Below are positions 1 to 7,292 of a stretch of 9,173 bases of DNA, in pieces. The stretch is from an uncultured Actinomycetes bacterium. Its GTDB lineage: Bacteria > Actinomycetota > Thermoleophilia > Solirubrobacterales > Solirubrobacteraceae. How positions within the stretch are numbered: the first letter of the stretch is position 1; the number at the start of each line of letters is the position of its first letter. Both the position numbers and the translations under genes were made by a program. The stretch covers positions 1-9,173 of the forward strand of contig CALAQT010000212.1 in NCBI GenBank assembly GCA_937888775.1. Reading direction: 5' to 3'. A model generated the notes under the pieces. It had not been told where the DNA came from. It searched no databases and was given only the letters and a program-made list of their open reading frames with translations.

Positions 1-48
1 GAGGCCTTCAGCCAGCTTCTCGAGAGCCCTGTTGCACCGACCGGTTGA
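1..48 (+). CDS. Possible 3' end of a gene cut by the window edge
   Basis: The frame starting at base 1 reads 15 residues (EAFSQLLESPVAPTG) and stops at TGA 46-48, eight bases before the IS5 left inverted repeat. It could be the C-terminus of a plus-strand gene extending left of the window. Fifteen codons are far too few to identify anything, and an open frame this short is expected by chance. I list it only to say what the left edge holds. Confidence 0.15.
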   Translation, partial: EAFSQLLESPVAPTG

Positions 49-55
49 AACCAAC

Positions 56-74
56 GGGTGCTGAAAAAGCACCC
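56..74 (+). repeat. IS5 left terminal inverted repeat
   Basis: GGGTGCTGAAAAAGCACCC pairs with the right repeat at 1356-1374 at 15 of 19 positions. It can also fold on itself into a 7-bp hairpin. A structured IS end like this can limit readthrough transcription into the transposase gene, but that role is inference. Confidence 0.8.
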
Positions 75-141
75 TGAGGTCTTGCCAGGTTAAACAAGGG
101 TGTGAGAGTCTCTGTGGGAACCGTCCTGCACGAGATCTCGC

Positions 142-1248
142 ATGCGTGGCAGCACCCAACGGCAGGTCCTGATGCTCTCGACGCTGACGCCGGAGCAGCT
201 CGTGCCCGCCGATCACCCGATCCGCCGCATCAAAGTCATCGTGGAGCGCGTGCTGCGTGAGCTGTCGCCCACCTTCGACGCCATGTACGCGAAGGGTGGC
301 CGGGCCAGCATTCCACCGGAACGCTTGCTCAAGGGCTGCCTGCTGATCGCGCTGTACTCGGTGCGCAGCGAGCGCCAGTTCTGTGAACGGCTCCAGTACG
401 ACCTGCTCTTTAAGTGGTTCCTGGACATGGACATCGAGGACCCCGCCTTCGATGCCACCAGCTTCACCAAGAACCGCGACCGGCTGCTCGCCCATGAGGT
501 GGCAGCGCGCTTCTTCGGCGCCGTGCTGGTCCAGGCCAAGGCGGCGCAACTGATCTCGGTGGAGCATTTCACCGTGGACGGGACGCTGCTGGAATCGTGG
601 GCCTCGTTGAAGAGCTTCCAGCCGCGCGAGGGCGCCAACAACCGCCCCCGCGGCGGGACTGGTGGTGGCCGCAACGCCGAGGTGGAGTTCCGCGGTGTGC
701 CGCGCAAGAACGACACCCACGTCTCCACCACCGACCCCGACGCCCGCTTGTTCACCAAGGGCAACCACCAGCCGGCCAAGCTCTACTACAGCGGCAATAT
801 CCTCATGGAGAACCGCCACGGCCTGGTGGTGGACGTGCTGGTGGCGCCGGCGACCGGCGGCGCGGAGCGAGAGACCGCCCTGCAGATGTTGCAGCGCCAC
901 CGAGGTCGCGGCGGCAGGCGACGATGGACGGTGGGCGCCGACAAGGCATACGACACCCGGGACTTCGTGGAGGGGTGCCGCGGCTTACAGGTGACACCCC
1001 AGGTCGCGCAGAACATCACCAGCCGGCGCGCCAGCCGCATCGATGGCCGGACGGTGAATCACCGCGGCTATGCGGTGGGGCAGCGACGCCGGAAGTATGT
1101 TGAAGAGATCTTCGGCTGGATGAAGACCGTGGGCGGGGGCCGCAAGCTGCGCTACATCGGCGTGGAACGCAACCAGCTCTGGGCCGAGTTCACCACCGCG
1201 GCGTACAACCTTGTCCGGCTGGCGAAATTGCTGCCGGTGACGGCCTGA
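142..1248 (+). CDS. IS5-family transposase (DDE), apparently intact
   Basis: This 368-aa DDE transposase moves its own element by cut-and-paste. The N-terminal part (about residues 15-115, with SIPPERLLKGCLL and YSVRSERQFCERL) is the helical IS5/InsH-type DNA-binding region (DUF772). The catalytic core follows. The first Asp is D146 in FTVDGTLLE, the second D267 in VGADKAYDT, and the glutamate is E321 in VEEIFGWMK, with R317 and K328 spaced as R-(3)-E-(6)-K. The C-terminus ends in the usual AAYNLVRLAKLL. All three acidic residues are present and the length is normal, so the enzyme could be active. The ATG at 142 has only a weak GAGA upstream. Antisense open frames across the gene are shadows. 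Confidence 0.95.
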   Translation: MRGSTQRQVLMLSTLTPEQLVPADHPIRRIKVIVERVLRELSPTFDAMYAKGGRASIPPERLLKGCLLIALYSVRSERQFCERLQYDLLFKWFLDMDIEDPAFDATSFTKNRDRLLAHEVAARFFGAVLVQAKAAQLISVEHFTVDGTLLESWASLKSFQPREGANNRPRGGTGGGRNAEVEFRGVPRKNDTHVSTTDPDARLFTKGNHQPAKLYYSGNILMENRHGLVVDVLVAPATGGAERETALQMLQRHRGRGGRRRWTVGADKAYDTRDFVEGCRGLQVTPQVAQNITSRRASRIDGRTVNHRGYAVGQRRRKYVEEIFGWMKTVGGGRKLRYIGVERNQLWAEFTTAAYNLVRLAKLLPVTA

Positions 1249-1355
1249 CGGGGCCCCAACCGCCTGTACGGGGGGCCGCCTGGGTCCCAACGAAGCCCTG
1301 ACACCAGCGCCACTCACCACCGCCGCCCACGTTTGTGACCCCCTACAACATCGGC

Positions 1356-1374
1356 GGGCGGCTTTTCAGCAGCC
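1356..1374 (-). repeat. IS5 right terminal inverted repeat
   Basis: Read on the minus strand it is GGCTGCTGAAAAGCCGCCC, matching the left end at 56-74 except at four positions. Bases 1366-1368 form the TGA that ends the flippase frame, so the IS end is also coding sequence. Confidence 0.8.
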
Positions 1375-2694
1375 TGCTAGCGGAGCACGCTGGGGGGTGG
1401 CGTTTGTCCCGCCCCGTGCTAGATGCACCCCTGCGATCAAACAGCCACCGCATTGCATCCCCAGCCACGCCCAGCCCACAGCGGTGATTCCCAGAACCGG
1501 GAGTAAAACCCAAGAGAGCACCAGAGTACCGATACCCATCGTCATGTTCAGAAAGGCCGCCCTTGCAAACTTCCTTTCTACTTGGAGTCTTGCCACGTAC
1601 ACATTGGTGATGGCATCAGGTACTGCTGAAAAAACGATGAGTGTCAGGAGCCCACTCGCCTGACTCTCGTAGCCCGGCCCGAACGTGCTGAGCATGGCAC
1701 CGCCCAACAAGAGGAATGCAACCATGGAGGGCAATAGGAGAACCCCAAGAATCCCCAGTGCTGAGCGCGTGGTGGCTCGCAACTCGGAGGGCGAATGAAC
1801 GCCCTCGGCAAACAGGGATCTCGCGATGGCGGGTGAGACGACTAGCAAGATCGCACACATCATCCAAGTCGTGTAAAAGTACGCGTTCTGTTGTGCCGAG
1901 AGCCGAGCAGTCACGAGCAAGGGCAGGAGCAGCGGCGGCAGCGCACCTCCGATTCCGATGAACTGGTTTCCGGCCGTGCCTGATGCGAATTCGCGAGCGA
2001 GCCGGAATAGCGGCAGGAGAGCCGCTCCATGCAGACTATCGACCATCCGCATGACCATGACGCCGCCCACACCTACGCCCAGAGCCGCCGCCAAGGCCCA
2101 AGCATCGAGGACGCCTAATACGGTCCGTGTCGCTACCAGAGCAATCAGTAGGACAGCGACGACCTTACCAACGGCGACGACGGCATTGCGCCAAAGAACC
2201 TTCCCAGCAGCGCGCTCAGCGACGAAAGCTGAGTCGAGCACTGCTCCCGCAGTGCTTCCGACTGTCCCAAGTGCAAGCACAGCCACGTAGGTCGGATTCC
2301 CGAGGTCGGCGAACTCCCGAGATACAGCAGGGAGGAGCAGCACAGCCGCTAAGCCGAAGGCCAAACAGGCCACCGTGGCAGTAGCGCCCACCGTCCAAAG
2401 GCTGAGCCACCACGCGGAAGGGGATTTCTGCTGCGGAAGCACCTGAATCAGCGTTGCGCCCACCCCGACCTGAGCTAACAACGTGACGATGGTCGTCGCG
2501 GCGATGATCGCCGAGCCCAGCCCCACCGTTCTCGGTGAGAAGAGGCGCGCCACAGCTACCCAGAACAGGTAACCGAAGCCCGAGTTCACGATGGTGGTCG
2601 CGATCAGAAACAGGCTATTGCGCAGGAGCGAGTCGCTTCGATAACGCGCGAGCAAGGACGCAACGCTGAGCCGCGCCTTGTCGCGCGCGTTCAC
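1366..2694 (-). CDS. Wzx-like polysaccharide flippase, 3' end formed by IS5
   Basis: This 442-aa polytopic membrane protein probably flips lipid-linked oligosaccharides across the cytoplasmic membrane (MATE/MurJ/Wzx superfamily). The opening is typical: a basic N-terminus, then LLRNSLFLIATTIVNSGFGY with FSPRTVGLGSAI after it. About a dozen hydrophobic segments follow, as does the PDAITNVYVARLQ region near residue 360. The frame is open back to 2799, but those extra 35 residues overlap the upstream glycosyltransferase. I chose the GTG at 2694-2692, which overlaps that gene's TGA as GTGA and suggests translational coupling; no clear Shine-Dalgarno is seen. The last two residues and the stop lie in the IS5 right repeat, so the native C-terminus was replaced. 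The last membrane helix (about 405-425) survives, so function may be kept. Confidence 0.85.
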   Translation of the reverse strand: MNARDKARLSVASLLARYRSDSLLRNSLFLIATTIVNSGFGYLFWVAVARLFSPRTVGLGSAIIAATTIVTLLAQVGVGATLIQVLPQQKSPSAWWLSLWTVGATATVACLAFGLAAVLLLPAVSREFADLGNPTYVAVLALGTVGSTAGAVLDSAFVAERAAGKVLWRNAVVAVGKVVAVLLIALVATRTVLGVLDAWALAAALGVGVGGVMVMRMVDSLHGAALLPLFRLAREFASGTAGNQFIGIGGALPPLLLPLLVTARLSAQQNAYFYTTWMMCAILLVVSPAIARSLFAEGVHSPSELRATTRSALGILGVLLLPSMVAFLLLGGAMLSTFGPGYESQASGLLTLIVFSAVPDAITNVYVARLQVERKFARAAFLNMTMGIGTLVLSWVLLPVLGITAVGWAWLGMQCGGCLIAGVHLARGGTNATPQRAPLAGC

Positions 2695-3496
2695 TGCACC
2701 GCAGTCGAGGAGGTCGACCGCACCGCGAGGGACAACTCGTTGAAACGCGCTGCTGAGTCCTGCCAGGAATCCGTCCTCGGGGAGGACTGTCCTCGCCACC
2801 TGACCGCGCTCTGGATCGCATCCCGGAGGGACTTGGGATTTGTGGGTTCGGCCAGGATTACCCGTGGGTACCCGGCGACGGCCTCTGGGATTCCACCCAC
2901 CCGAGTACTCACGATGGGCAAGCCGAGCGCCATGGCAGTGTCAAGAGGGCCGCTGGAGGAGCAACGTCGGTACGGCAGAACCACGATATCCGACCGCGCG
3001 AACTGAGCGGCAGGCTCCTTGTCAGTAACGTAGCGGTCCACCCTGTTGATCATCTCCTTCACATCCAACGCGTCGATAAGCGGTCGGGAAGGTTCCAGCC
3101 TTCCCAAGTCTCACCTACGAGTGTCAACTCGAAATTGGGGCCGAGATCTTTCACCAGATCCTCGAACGTGACTGTCATGTCCTTCACGCCTTTGAAGGGA
3201 CGAACTAGCCCAAAGTACAGTAGCGTGCACTGGGCGTTGCCGTCGCGCTGCGCCTCGACGCTGCCGTGAGGATCGAAATTGGGGTGACTAATCACCACGG
3301 TTCTGTCAGCGCGCAACCCGTATCGCTCCAACACCAGCTCGCGGTCGTGCTCGTTATGGACGACAAAAGCACTCGACAGACGAAAAAGGGTCGGTGCAGA
3401 TCGGGCAGTCGATGGCATGCTGTCACGCCGGATCATCGTCGTGCCTGCCCGGTATTCGACGACTGGCTGGGCACTGAGTGTGGTATCCGCTCGCGC
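2691..3496 (-). pseudogene. Second GT4-type glycosyltransferase, 5'-deleted and frameshifted
   Basis: Two minus-strand frames together match the C-terminal half of the intact glycosyltransferase next door. The first part (3496 to about 3075) reads AFVVHNEHDRELVLERYGLR and LLYFGLVRPFKGVKD up to NLPDRL. The second part (about 3085 to 2691) resumes at IDALDVKEMINRVDRYV and includes VVLPYRRCSSSGPLDTAMAL. The intact copy reads CGC CTG ATC GAT where this one reads CGC TTA TCG, so one base is missing near 3080. Homology starts immediately after the TAG of the intact gene (3497-3499), so roughly the first 150-160 residues, most of the N-terminal GT-B domain, are gone. By eye it is more than half identical to its neighbour, so it is a diverged paralogue. 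It ends by overlapping the flippase start. Confidence 0.85.
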
Positions 3497-4750
3497 CTAG
3501 GCCCGCGGCAGATGCAGCGGGGGCCGTCTGAGAGCTGCGAAAAGGTCAGCATAGTGAGCCGCCGAGTCCTGCCATGAAACGGTCCCAACGAATTGGCGTC
3601 CACGCCAGCCAGCGGCGGTCACGATCGCCTCCCGCAAGGAGTCTGGATCAGCTGCCTCCGCGAGCACGACTCCCGGATACCCGGCTGTGGCCTCCGGCAG
3701 TCCCCCTACCCGGGTCGTCACCACCGGCAGGCCCAGCGCCATGGCGGTCCCGAGGTTGCCGCTGGAGGAGCACCGGCGATAGGGGAGCACCACGACATCC
3801 GCCTCAGCGAAGTGAGCGGCCGCCTCTGCATCGGTCACGTAGCGATCCACTCTGTGGATCCTGTCCCGCACAGTGGACGCATCGATCAGGCGGTCGGGTA
3901 AGGTCCAGCCCTCCCAGGTTTCACCCACGATCGTGAGCTCGAATTGCTCCCCGGGTTCCCCCAGCAGCCGCTCGAACGCGACAACCAAGTCCTCCACCCC
4001 TTTGTAAGGGCGGACCGTCCCGAAGAAGAGCAGCCTGCACGGGCCCTCGCGTGGCTGCCGCACCGCGGCGCCTCCGTGTGGGTCGAAACTGGGGTATTGA
4101 ATCATAACTATCCGCTCACTCCGTAGCCCGTACCGTCCCACAACGAGGTCGCGATCGTGCTGGTTATGGACAACGAACGCGTCCGCCATGCGGAAAAGGA
4201 TTGGCGCCACGGCGTTCACGTAACGGCGTACCCAGAAGAGTTTGTCCTCGGCGGTGTCCAGCACCTCGTGAAATTCCACAATGACACTGGCGCCGAATAG
4301 CCGCGCCGCAAGCGCGAGCACCAAGTACGTGTGCAACACCGAGCCCGTCCACCACTGCAGCAACAAGACTTCTGTTCGCCTTCGTCGGAGAAGGATGAGG
4401 GCTCGTACGATGCCCGGTCCCCAGTACCAGTCCACGGTGGCCACGGCTCGCACATCCGCTGGTAGGGTCAGCTTCGAAAGGGCGGCGCCAATTCGCTGCC
4501 GGCCCGGGTAAAGGCGGGCGGGGATCAGCCGCCGGATGAGAATGGCGGAAACGTGCTGCCGCGTGCTCAGGGCTGTTATCAAGCCATAGGTGTAGTAGGT
4601 CATGGCGCTCAGAAAGTGGGTGCCCGGCCCCACCACACAAACCCTGACGCCATCGTGCGGGTCTGGGAGATCAGTGACTGCGATCGGCGTCCCGGCGGCC
4701 CGTCTCAAATTGCCGAGGCGCCAAGTGCCTTGCTTCAGGGTTCTGATCAT
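3497..4750 (-). CDS. GT-B glycosyltransferase, GT4 type
   Basis: This 417-aa cytoplasmic or membrane-associated enzyme probably transfers a sugar from a nucleotide sugar onto a growing lipid-linked glycan; substrate unknown. The N-terminal domain has the Gly-rich opening VVGPGTHFLSAMTYY (39-53) and VIVEFHEV (156-163). The C-terminal donor-binding domain has LLFFGTVRPYKGVEDLV (240-256), ELTIVGETWEGW (271-282) and VVVLPYRRCSSSG, then AMALGLPVVTTRVGGLPEA (336-354). The canonical E-x7-E pair is replaced by Cys327 and Thr335. I chose ATG 4750: GAGG (4759-4756) lies 5 nt upstream of it. ATG 4774 lacks such a site, and the longer open frame to 5053 is antisense to the IS256 remnant. It probably heads the operon glycosyltransferase, paralogue, flippase; the IS256 end sits where its promoter should be. 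Confidence 0.88.
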   Translation of the reverse strand: MIRTLKQGTWRLGNLRRAAGTPIAVTDLPDPHDGVRVCVVGPGTHFLSAMTYYTYGLITALSTRQHVSAILIRRLIPARLYPGRQRIGAALSKLTLPADVRAVATVDWYWGPGIVRALILLRRRRTEVLLLQWWTGSVLHTYLVLALAARLFGASVIVEFHEVLDTAEDKLFWVRRYVNAVAPILFRMADAFVVHNQHDRDLVVGRYGLRSERIVMIQYPSFDPHGGAAVRQPREGPCRLLFFGTVRPYKGVEDLVVAFERLLGEPGEQFELTIVGETWEGWTLPDRLIDASTVRDRIHRVDRYVTDAEAAAHFAEADVVVLPYRRCSSSGNLGTAMALGLPVVTTRVGGLPEATAGYPGVVLAEAADPDSLREAIVTAAGWRGRQFVGTVSWQDSAAHYADLFAALRRPPLHLPRA

Positions 4751-4786
4751 CGCTGCCTCAGGAGTTCCGATCATACGCCGAGATTT

Positions 4787-5706
4787 AACCGGAAGTTGTG
4801 GATCGAGAACGAGATGAAGAGCGTGGCGTACCCTCCGGGTTGATGAAGACCGAGGGCGGCGCGAGCCGTCCAACAGAGGGCACGCCAATGTTGAGGATAC
4901 TTGCTGACGAGGGCGACCGAGCGTCGATCGCCGGGAACCTGGATGAGATCGTGCGCGAGGGCGCACGGCGGATGCTGCTGACCGCGCTGAACGCCGAGGT
5001 GGCGGAGTACGTGGACGCCCACGCCGGCCAGCGGGATGGTGAGGGCAAGGCACTCGTGGTCCGCAACGGCGTCGGGCGGGAGCGAACCGTGGTCACCGCA
5101 GCTGGTGGGCTGCAGATCGAGGCGCCGCGTGTCGATGATCGACGTGAGGGGCACCGATTCAGCAGCGCCATCCTGCCGCCGTGGGCGCGACGCTCGCCCA
5201 AGGTGTCCGAGGTGCTGCCCCTGCACGGGGTGCACTTCAACATCCGCCTCGAGGAGGATCGCCTCTGCTGCCTGGTGCTGATCGGCGTTCGTGCTGATGG
5301 GCGCAAGGAACTCGTCGCGGTCGGCGATGGGTTTCGCGAGTTCGAAGCCTCGTGGGCCGAGGTTCTCCGTGATCTCAAGCGGCGCGGGATGCGCGCACCG
5401 CGGGTGGGGATTGGCGACGGAGCATTGGGCTTCTGGGCGGCGCTGCGCGAGGTCTACCCGGAGACCCGAGAGCAGCGCTGCTGGGTGCACAAAATCGCCA
5501 ACATCCTCGACGCCGTCCCCAAGAGCATCCAGCCCAAGGTGAAGGCGGCGCTCCACGACGTGATGAACGCCGAGCACAAGGAGGCGGCCGACCTCGCCGT
5601 GGACCGGTTCGTCGAAAACTACGGTGCCAAGTACCCGAAGGCCACCGGGAAGCTGCTGAAAGACAGGGAGGTGTTGCTGACCCACTACCCGCCGAATATC
5701 TCTTGA
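4787..5706 (+). mobile_element. Truncated IS256-family element (left end plus part of transposase)
   Basis: The element consists of the transposase remnant at 4888-5706 plus about 100 bp before it. The stretch beginning near 4787 (AACCGGAAGTTGTGGATCGA) looks like the left terminal repeat of this group, but the boundary is a guess from memory. Its reverse complement is not found in 5707-5830, so the right end has been lost. The left end lies directly upstream of the divergent glycosyltransferase gene. Confidence 0.6.
4888..5706 (+). pseudogene. IS256-family (Mutator-type) transposase remnant, catalytically dead
   Basis: A 272-aa frame remains of a transposase that is normally about 400 aa. 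The start MLRILADEGD at ATG 4888, with AGAGGG upstream, matches the family. Also recognisable are FSSAILPPWARRSPKVSEVL (91-110), ELVAVGDGFRE (141-151), VGIGDGALGFW with the second catalytic Asp D177, and EQRCWVHKIAN (195-205). Two parts are missing. After VLPL (residue 112) the sequence jumps to HGVHFNIRLEED, losing about 60 residues, and the expected first catalytic Asp before GVHF is read as His113. After THYPPNIS the C-terminus is gone, including the region that carries the catalytic Glu (TTNPIEST in relatives). The internal deletion is in frame, so the dead protein could still be made. Confidence 0.88.
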
Positions 5707-5827
5707 ACGCCGCCAAGACGAAAGGCGCATACTGGGCGACATCGCGGTTTGTGTTATCAGCCGTGGCCGCGCTGATTCAGACGGCCTCCCGCGGGGGCAG
5801 GTCTGAGGCATTTGGGGGGGAATCGCC

Positions 5828-6877
5828 GTGCTTAAGTCCTCGACGCCGACCGTGGCTGCCACCGGTACGGGCGAGTTTTACTCCGTCACCAGTTCGACAG
5901 CCCAACACTCACGAAGCGGTCACAGCGCAGATGGGCATGGTTCCGGACAGCACTGGCAGTTGCGCCCTCGGGTCAGTGTCATCGTTCCCGCCCTGAACGA
6001 GGCTGAGAACCTGCATCACGTTCTCCCCATGCTTGCTGTTCAGGGGTACGAGGTGTTGCTAGTGGCCGGTCACTCCACCGACGATACGGTAGAGGTCGCT
6101 CGGACGCTACTACCGGACGTCGTGATCGTCGAGCAACCCGGGAACGGCAAGGGCGACGCAGTAGTGGCTGGTCTGGCCGCCGCGAGGGGCGACTTCATCG
6201 TGATTCTGGATGCAGACGGCTCCACCAATCCCGCACACATCCCTCGCTTCGTCGATGCTCTGGAGAACGGCTGTGACGTTGCCAAAGGCACGCGAGCAGG
6301 AGTAGGAGGAGGGAGCGAGGACTTCACCCGGCTGCGGCGATCGGGAAACTGGCTTCTGACCACGTTGGTGAATTTGCTGTTCCGCACTCGGTATACGGAC
6401 ATCAACTACGGTTTCAACGCACTTCGGGCCGAGTGCCTGCCCGACCTTCGCCTCGACTGCAATGGCTTCGAGCTGGAGGCCCTGCTTTGCCTCCGCGCTG
6501 CGAAGGCTGGACTTCGTGTCGCTGAGGTACCGAGCTTCGAGCACTCCAGGGTCTTCGGGTCGAGCAACTTGAAAGCCGGGAGCGACGGCTGGCGCGTACT
6601 GAAGACGATCCTCTCTGAGCGGTTCAATGGATCTCGTGTGGCATCCGCTGCACCGCCGGTTGCTGATGCGCAGGCGCTCGCGGGGGCGGGTCATATCGAG
6701 TTGGCTGGATCCTCGCGTACACCATCGCGTCCGAGATCGGGGACATCAGTCGGTTCGCAACGCCCAAGAAGCTCTGTGGGTACACCGGACTCTGCCCGCG
6801 CGTCTATCAGTCCGGCGGCAAGGACCGCCGCGGCGCCCTGGCGAAGAACGGTCCCAACTACCTCAGATGGGCATTGA
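5828..6877 (+). CDS. GT2-family glycosyltransferase (DPM synthase-like) with an IS110-derived out-of-frame tail
   Basis: The frame encodes 349 aa. Residues about 48-265 form a GT-A domain like dolichol/polyprenyl-phosphate mannosyltransferases: VSVIVPALNEAENLHHVL (49-66), GNGKGDAVVAGLAAARGDF (105-123), and the metal-binding D-x-D in VILDADGSTNP (D128, D130). TDINYGFNALR (190-200) and GFELEALLCLRAAKAGLRV follow. Such enzymes load a sugar onto a polyprenyl phosphate at the cytoplasmic face of the membrane. The first 45 residues are Ser/Thr/His-rich and unrecognised; an internal start is possible. The GTG at 5828 follows a G-run. From about residue 291 (6698) the DNA is IS110 transposase read in the wrong frame, so roughly 58 residues are foreign, low-complexity Ser/Pro/Arg sequence. 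The catalytic domain is complete and may still work. Confidence 0.8.
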   Translation: MLKSSTPTVAATGTGEFYSVTSSTAQHSRSGHSADGHGSGQHWQLRPRVSVIVPALNEAENLHHVLPMLAVQGYEVLLVAGHSTDDTVEVARTLLPDVVIVEQPGNGKGDAVVAGLAAARGDFIVILDADGSTNPAHIPRFVDALENGCDVAKGTRAGVGGGSEDFTRLRRSGNWLLTTLVNLLFRTRYTDINYGFNALRAECLPDLRLDCNGFELEALLCLRAAKAGLRVAEVPSFEHSRVFGSSNLKAGSDGWRVLKTILSERFNGSRVASAAPPVADAQALAGAGHIELAGSSRTPSRPRSGTSVGSQRPRSSVGTPDSARASISPAARTAAAPWRRTVPTTSDGH

Positions 6878-7077
6878 TCGAGGCGACCATGAACGCGGCT
6901 CGCCACCCGGCCTACCGCGACCGCTACGAGGCCACCGCCAAGCGGCTCGGCAAGCAGCGCGGCAGCAAGGTCGCGCGCGTCGACGTCGCCCGTCGGCTCA
7001 CGGAGGCGATCTGGCACATGCTCACTCGCGATCAGGCGTTCTCTCCGGCAGGCCCCACAAGGTGTCTGGTCGCTTGA
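6700..7077 (+). pseudogene. IS110-family transposase C-terminal fragment
   Basis: In the frame that starts GTT GGC TGG at 6700, the translation contains GWILAYTIASEIGDISRF, KKLCGYTGLCPRVYQSGGKD, LAKNGPNYLRWALIEATMNA, HPAYRDRYEATAKRLG and ARRLTEAIWHMLTRDQ. This is the C-terminal Transposase_20 domain of IS110 transposases, ending at TGA 7075-7077. Only about 125 of the usual 350-400 residues remain; the N-terminal RuvC-like DEDD nuclease domain is absent. The same frame has a TGA at 6664-6666, and homology stops before GWILAY. The fragment is joined to the 3' end of the GT2 gene in a different frame. It has no start of its own except an internal ATG at 6874. Confidence 0.9.
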
Positions 7078-7122
7078 CGACCCTCGTTGAATTGGGCCAC
7101 CGGATGCTCCCACGCGACCTGA

Positions 7123-7266
7123 TCCTCCCTCCGAGGAGGCGATAGTAGAGATGAGCAAAAGGGCGTCTCCCCCTCGGCGTCGCGGGAGCAGCGGGAGGTC
7201 CGGCTGGCCGAGGCGCGGCTGAAGGACTTTCAGGAGCGCGTGTCGCGGGGGATCTACGGACCTTGA
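7123..7266 (+). pseudogene. Possible remnant of a RelE/HigB-type toxin gene
   Basis: The frame between TGA 7120-7122 and TGA 7264-7266 is open but has no ATG or GTG near its 5' end. Its last part (SREQREVRLAEARLKDFQER) looks like a real charged helix, not random high-GC sequence. Many RelE/HigB toxins end with a Lys-rich strand, then a helix of the form E-x-x-x-A-x-x-R-x-x-D-F, and the position directly before a HigA-like gene is where such a toxin belongs. An ATG at 7151 preceded by GAGGAGG (7133-7139) lies in another frame, so a frameshift could also explain the break. The identification is inference from position and a short helix. Confidence 0.3.
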
Positions 7267-7292
7267 CCCCTCGACGCTTCATGTGATATATC
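7263..7292 (+). promoter_or_regulatory. Promoter of the XRE gene, probably leaderless, with palindromic -10
   Basis: TTGACC (7263-7268) and TATATC (7287-7292) are separated by 18 nt. The -10 hexamer ends 6 nt before the ATG at 7299, so transcription would start at or next to the ATG and the mRNA would have no leader. The 8-bp palindrome GATATATC (7285-7292) covers the -10 box and is a plausible operator for autorepression by the HTH protein. The -35 overlaps the stop codon of the upstream remnant. Confidence 0.5.

Larger units (their letters stand above)
56..1374 (+). mobile_element. Complete IS5-family insertion sequence, about 1.32 kb
   Basis: One transposase gene is flanked by imperfect terminal inverted repeats: left 56-74 (GGGTGCTGAAAAAGCACCC) and right 1356-1374, whose reverse complement is GGCTGCTGAAAAGCCGCCC. 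They match at 15 of 19 positions, and the GCTGAAAA core is typical of this IS5 branch. The left repeat is itself a perfect hairpin (7-bp stem GGGTGCT/AGCACCC, loop GAAAA). The flanks (CAAC on the left, TGCT on the right) show no target-site duplication, so one side may have rearranged after insertion. The right repeat supplies the stop codon of the neighbouring flippase gene. The exact outer ends could be off by a few bases. Confidence 0.85.

Noticed and set aside
597..1103. Plus-strand frame inside the IS5 transposase gene
   Set aside because: It is a shadow of the transposase frame, with Arg/Pro-rich composition; the transposase has all its catalytic motifs.
4751..5053. N-terminal extension of the minus-strand glycosyltransferase frame
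   Set aside because: The extra residues are Arg/Pro/Ser-rich, antisense to the IS256 transposase, and the GAGG-preceded ATG at 4750 gives a normal GT-B start.
4771..5862. Long minus-strand frame of 363 codons
   Set aside because: It lies antisense to the IS256 transposase remnant and has no protein-like pattern. The sense frame matches a known family along its length.
6627..7145. Plus-strand frame of 172 codons across the GT2/IS110 junction
   Set aside because: It is Arg/Pro/His-rich and overlaps the clear IS110 transposase frame, so it is a shadow.
7151..7222. Short plus-strand frame MSKRASPPRRRGSS with GAGGAGG upstream
   Set aside because: At 23 residues and Arg/Ser-rich it is unlikely to be a gene by itself. 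It may be the start of a frameshifted gene and is mentioned with the toxin remnant.
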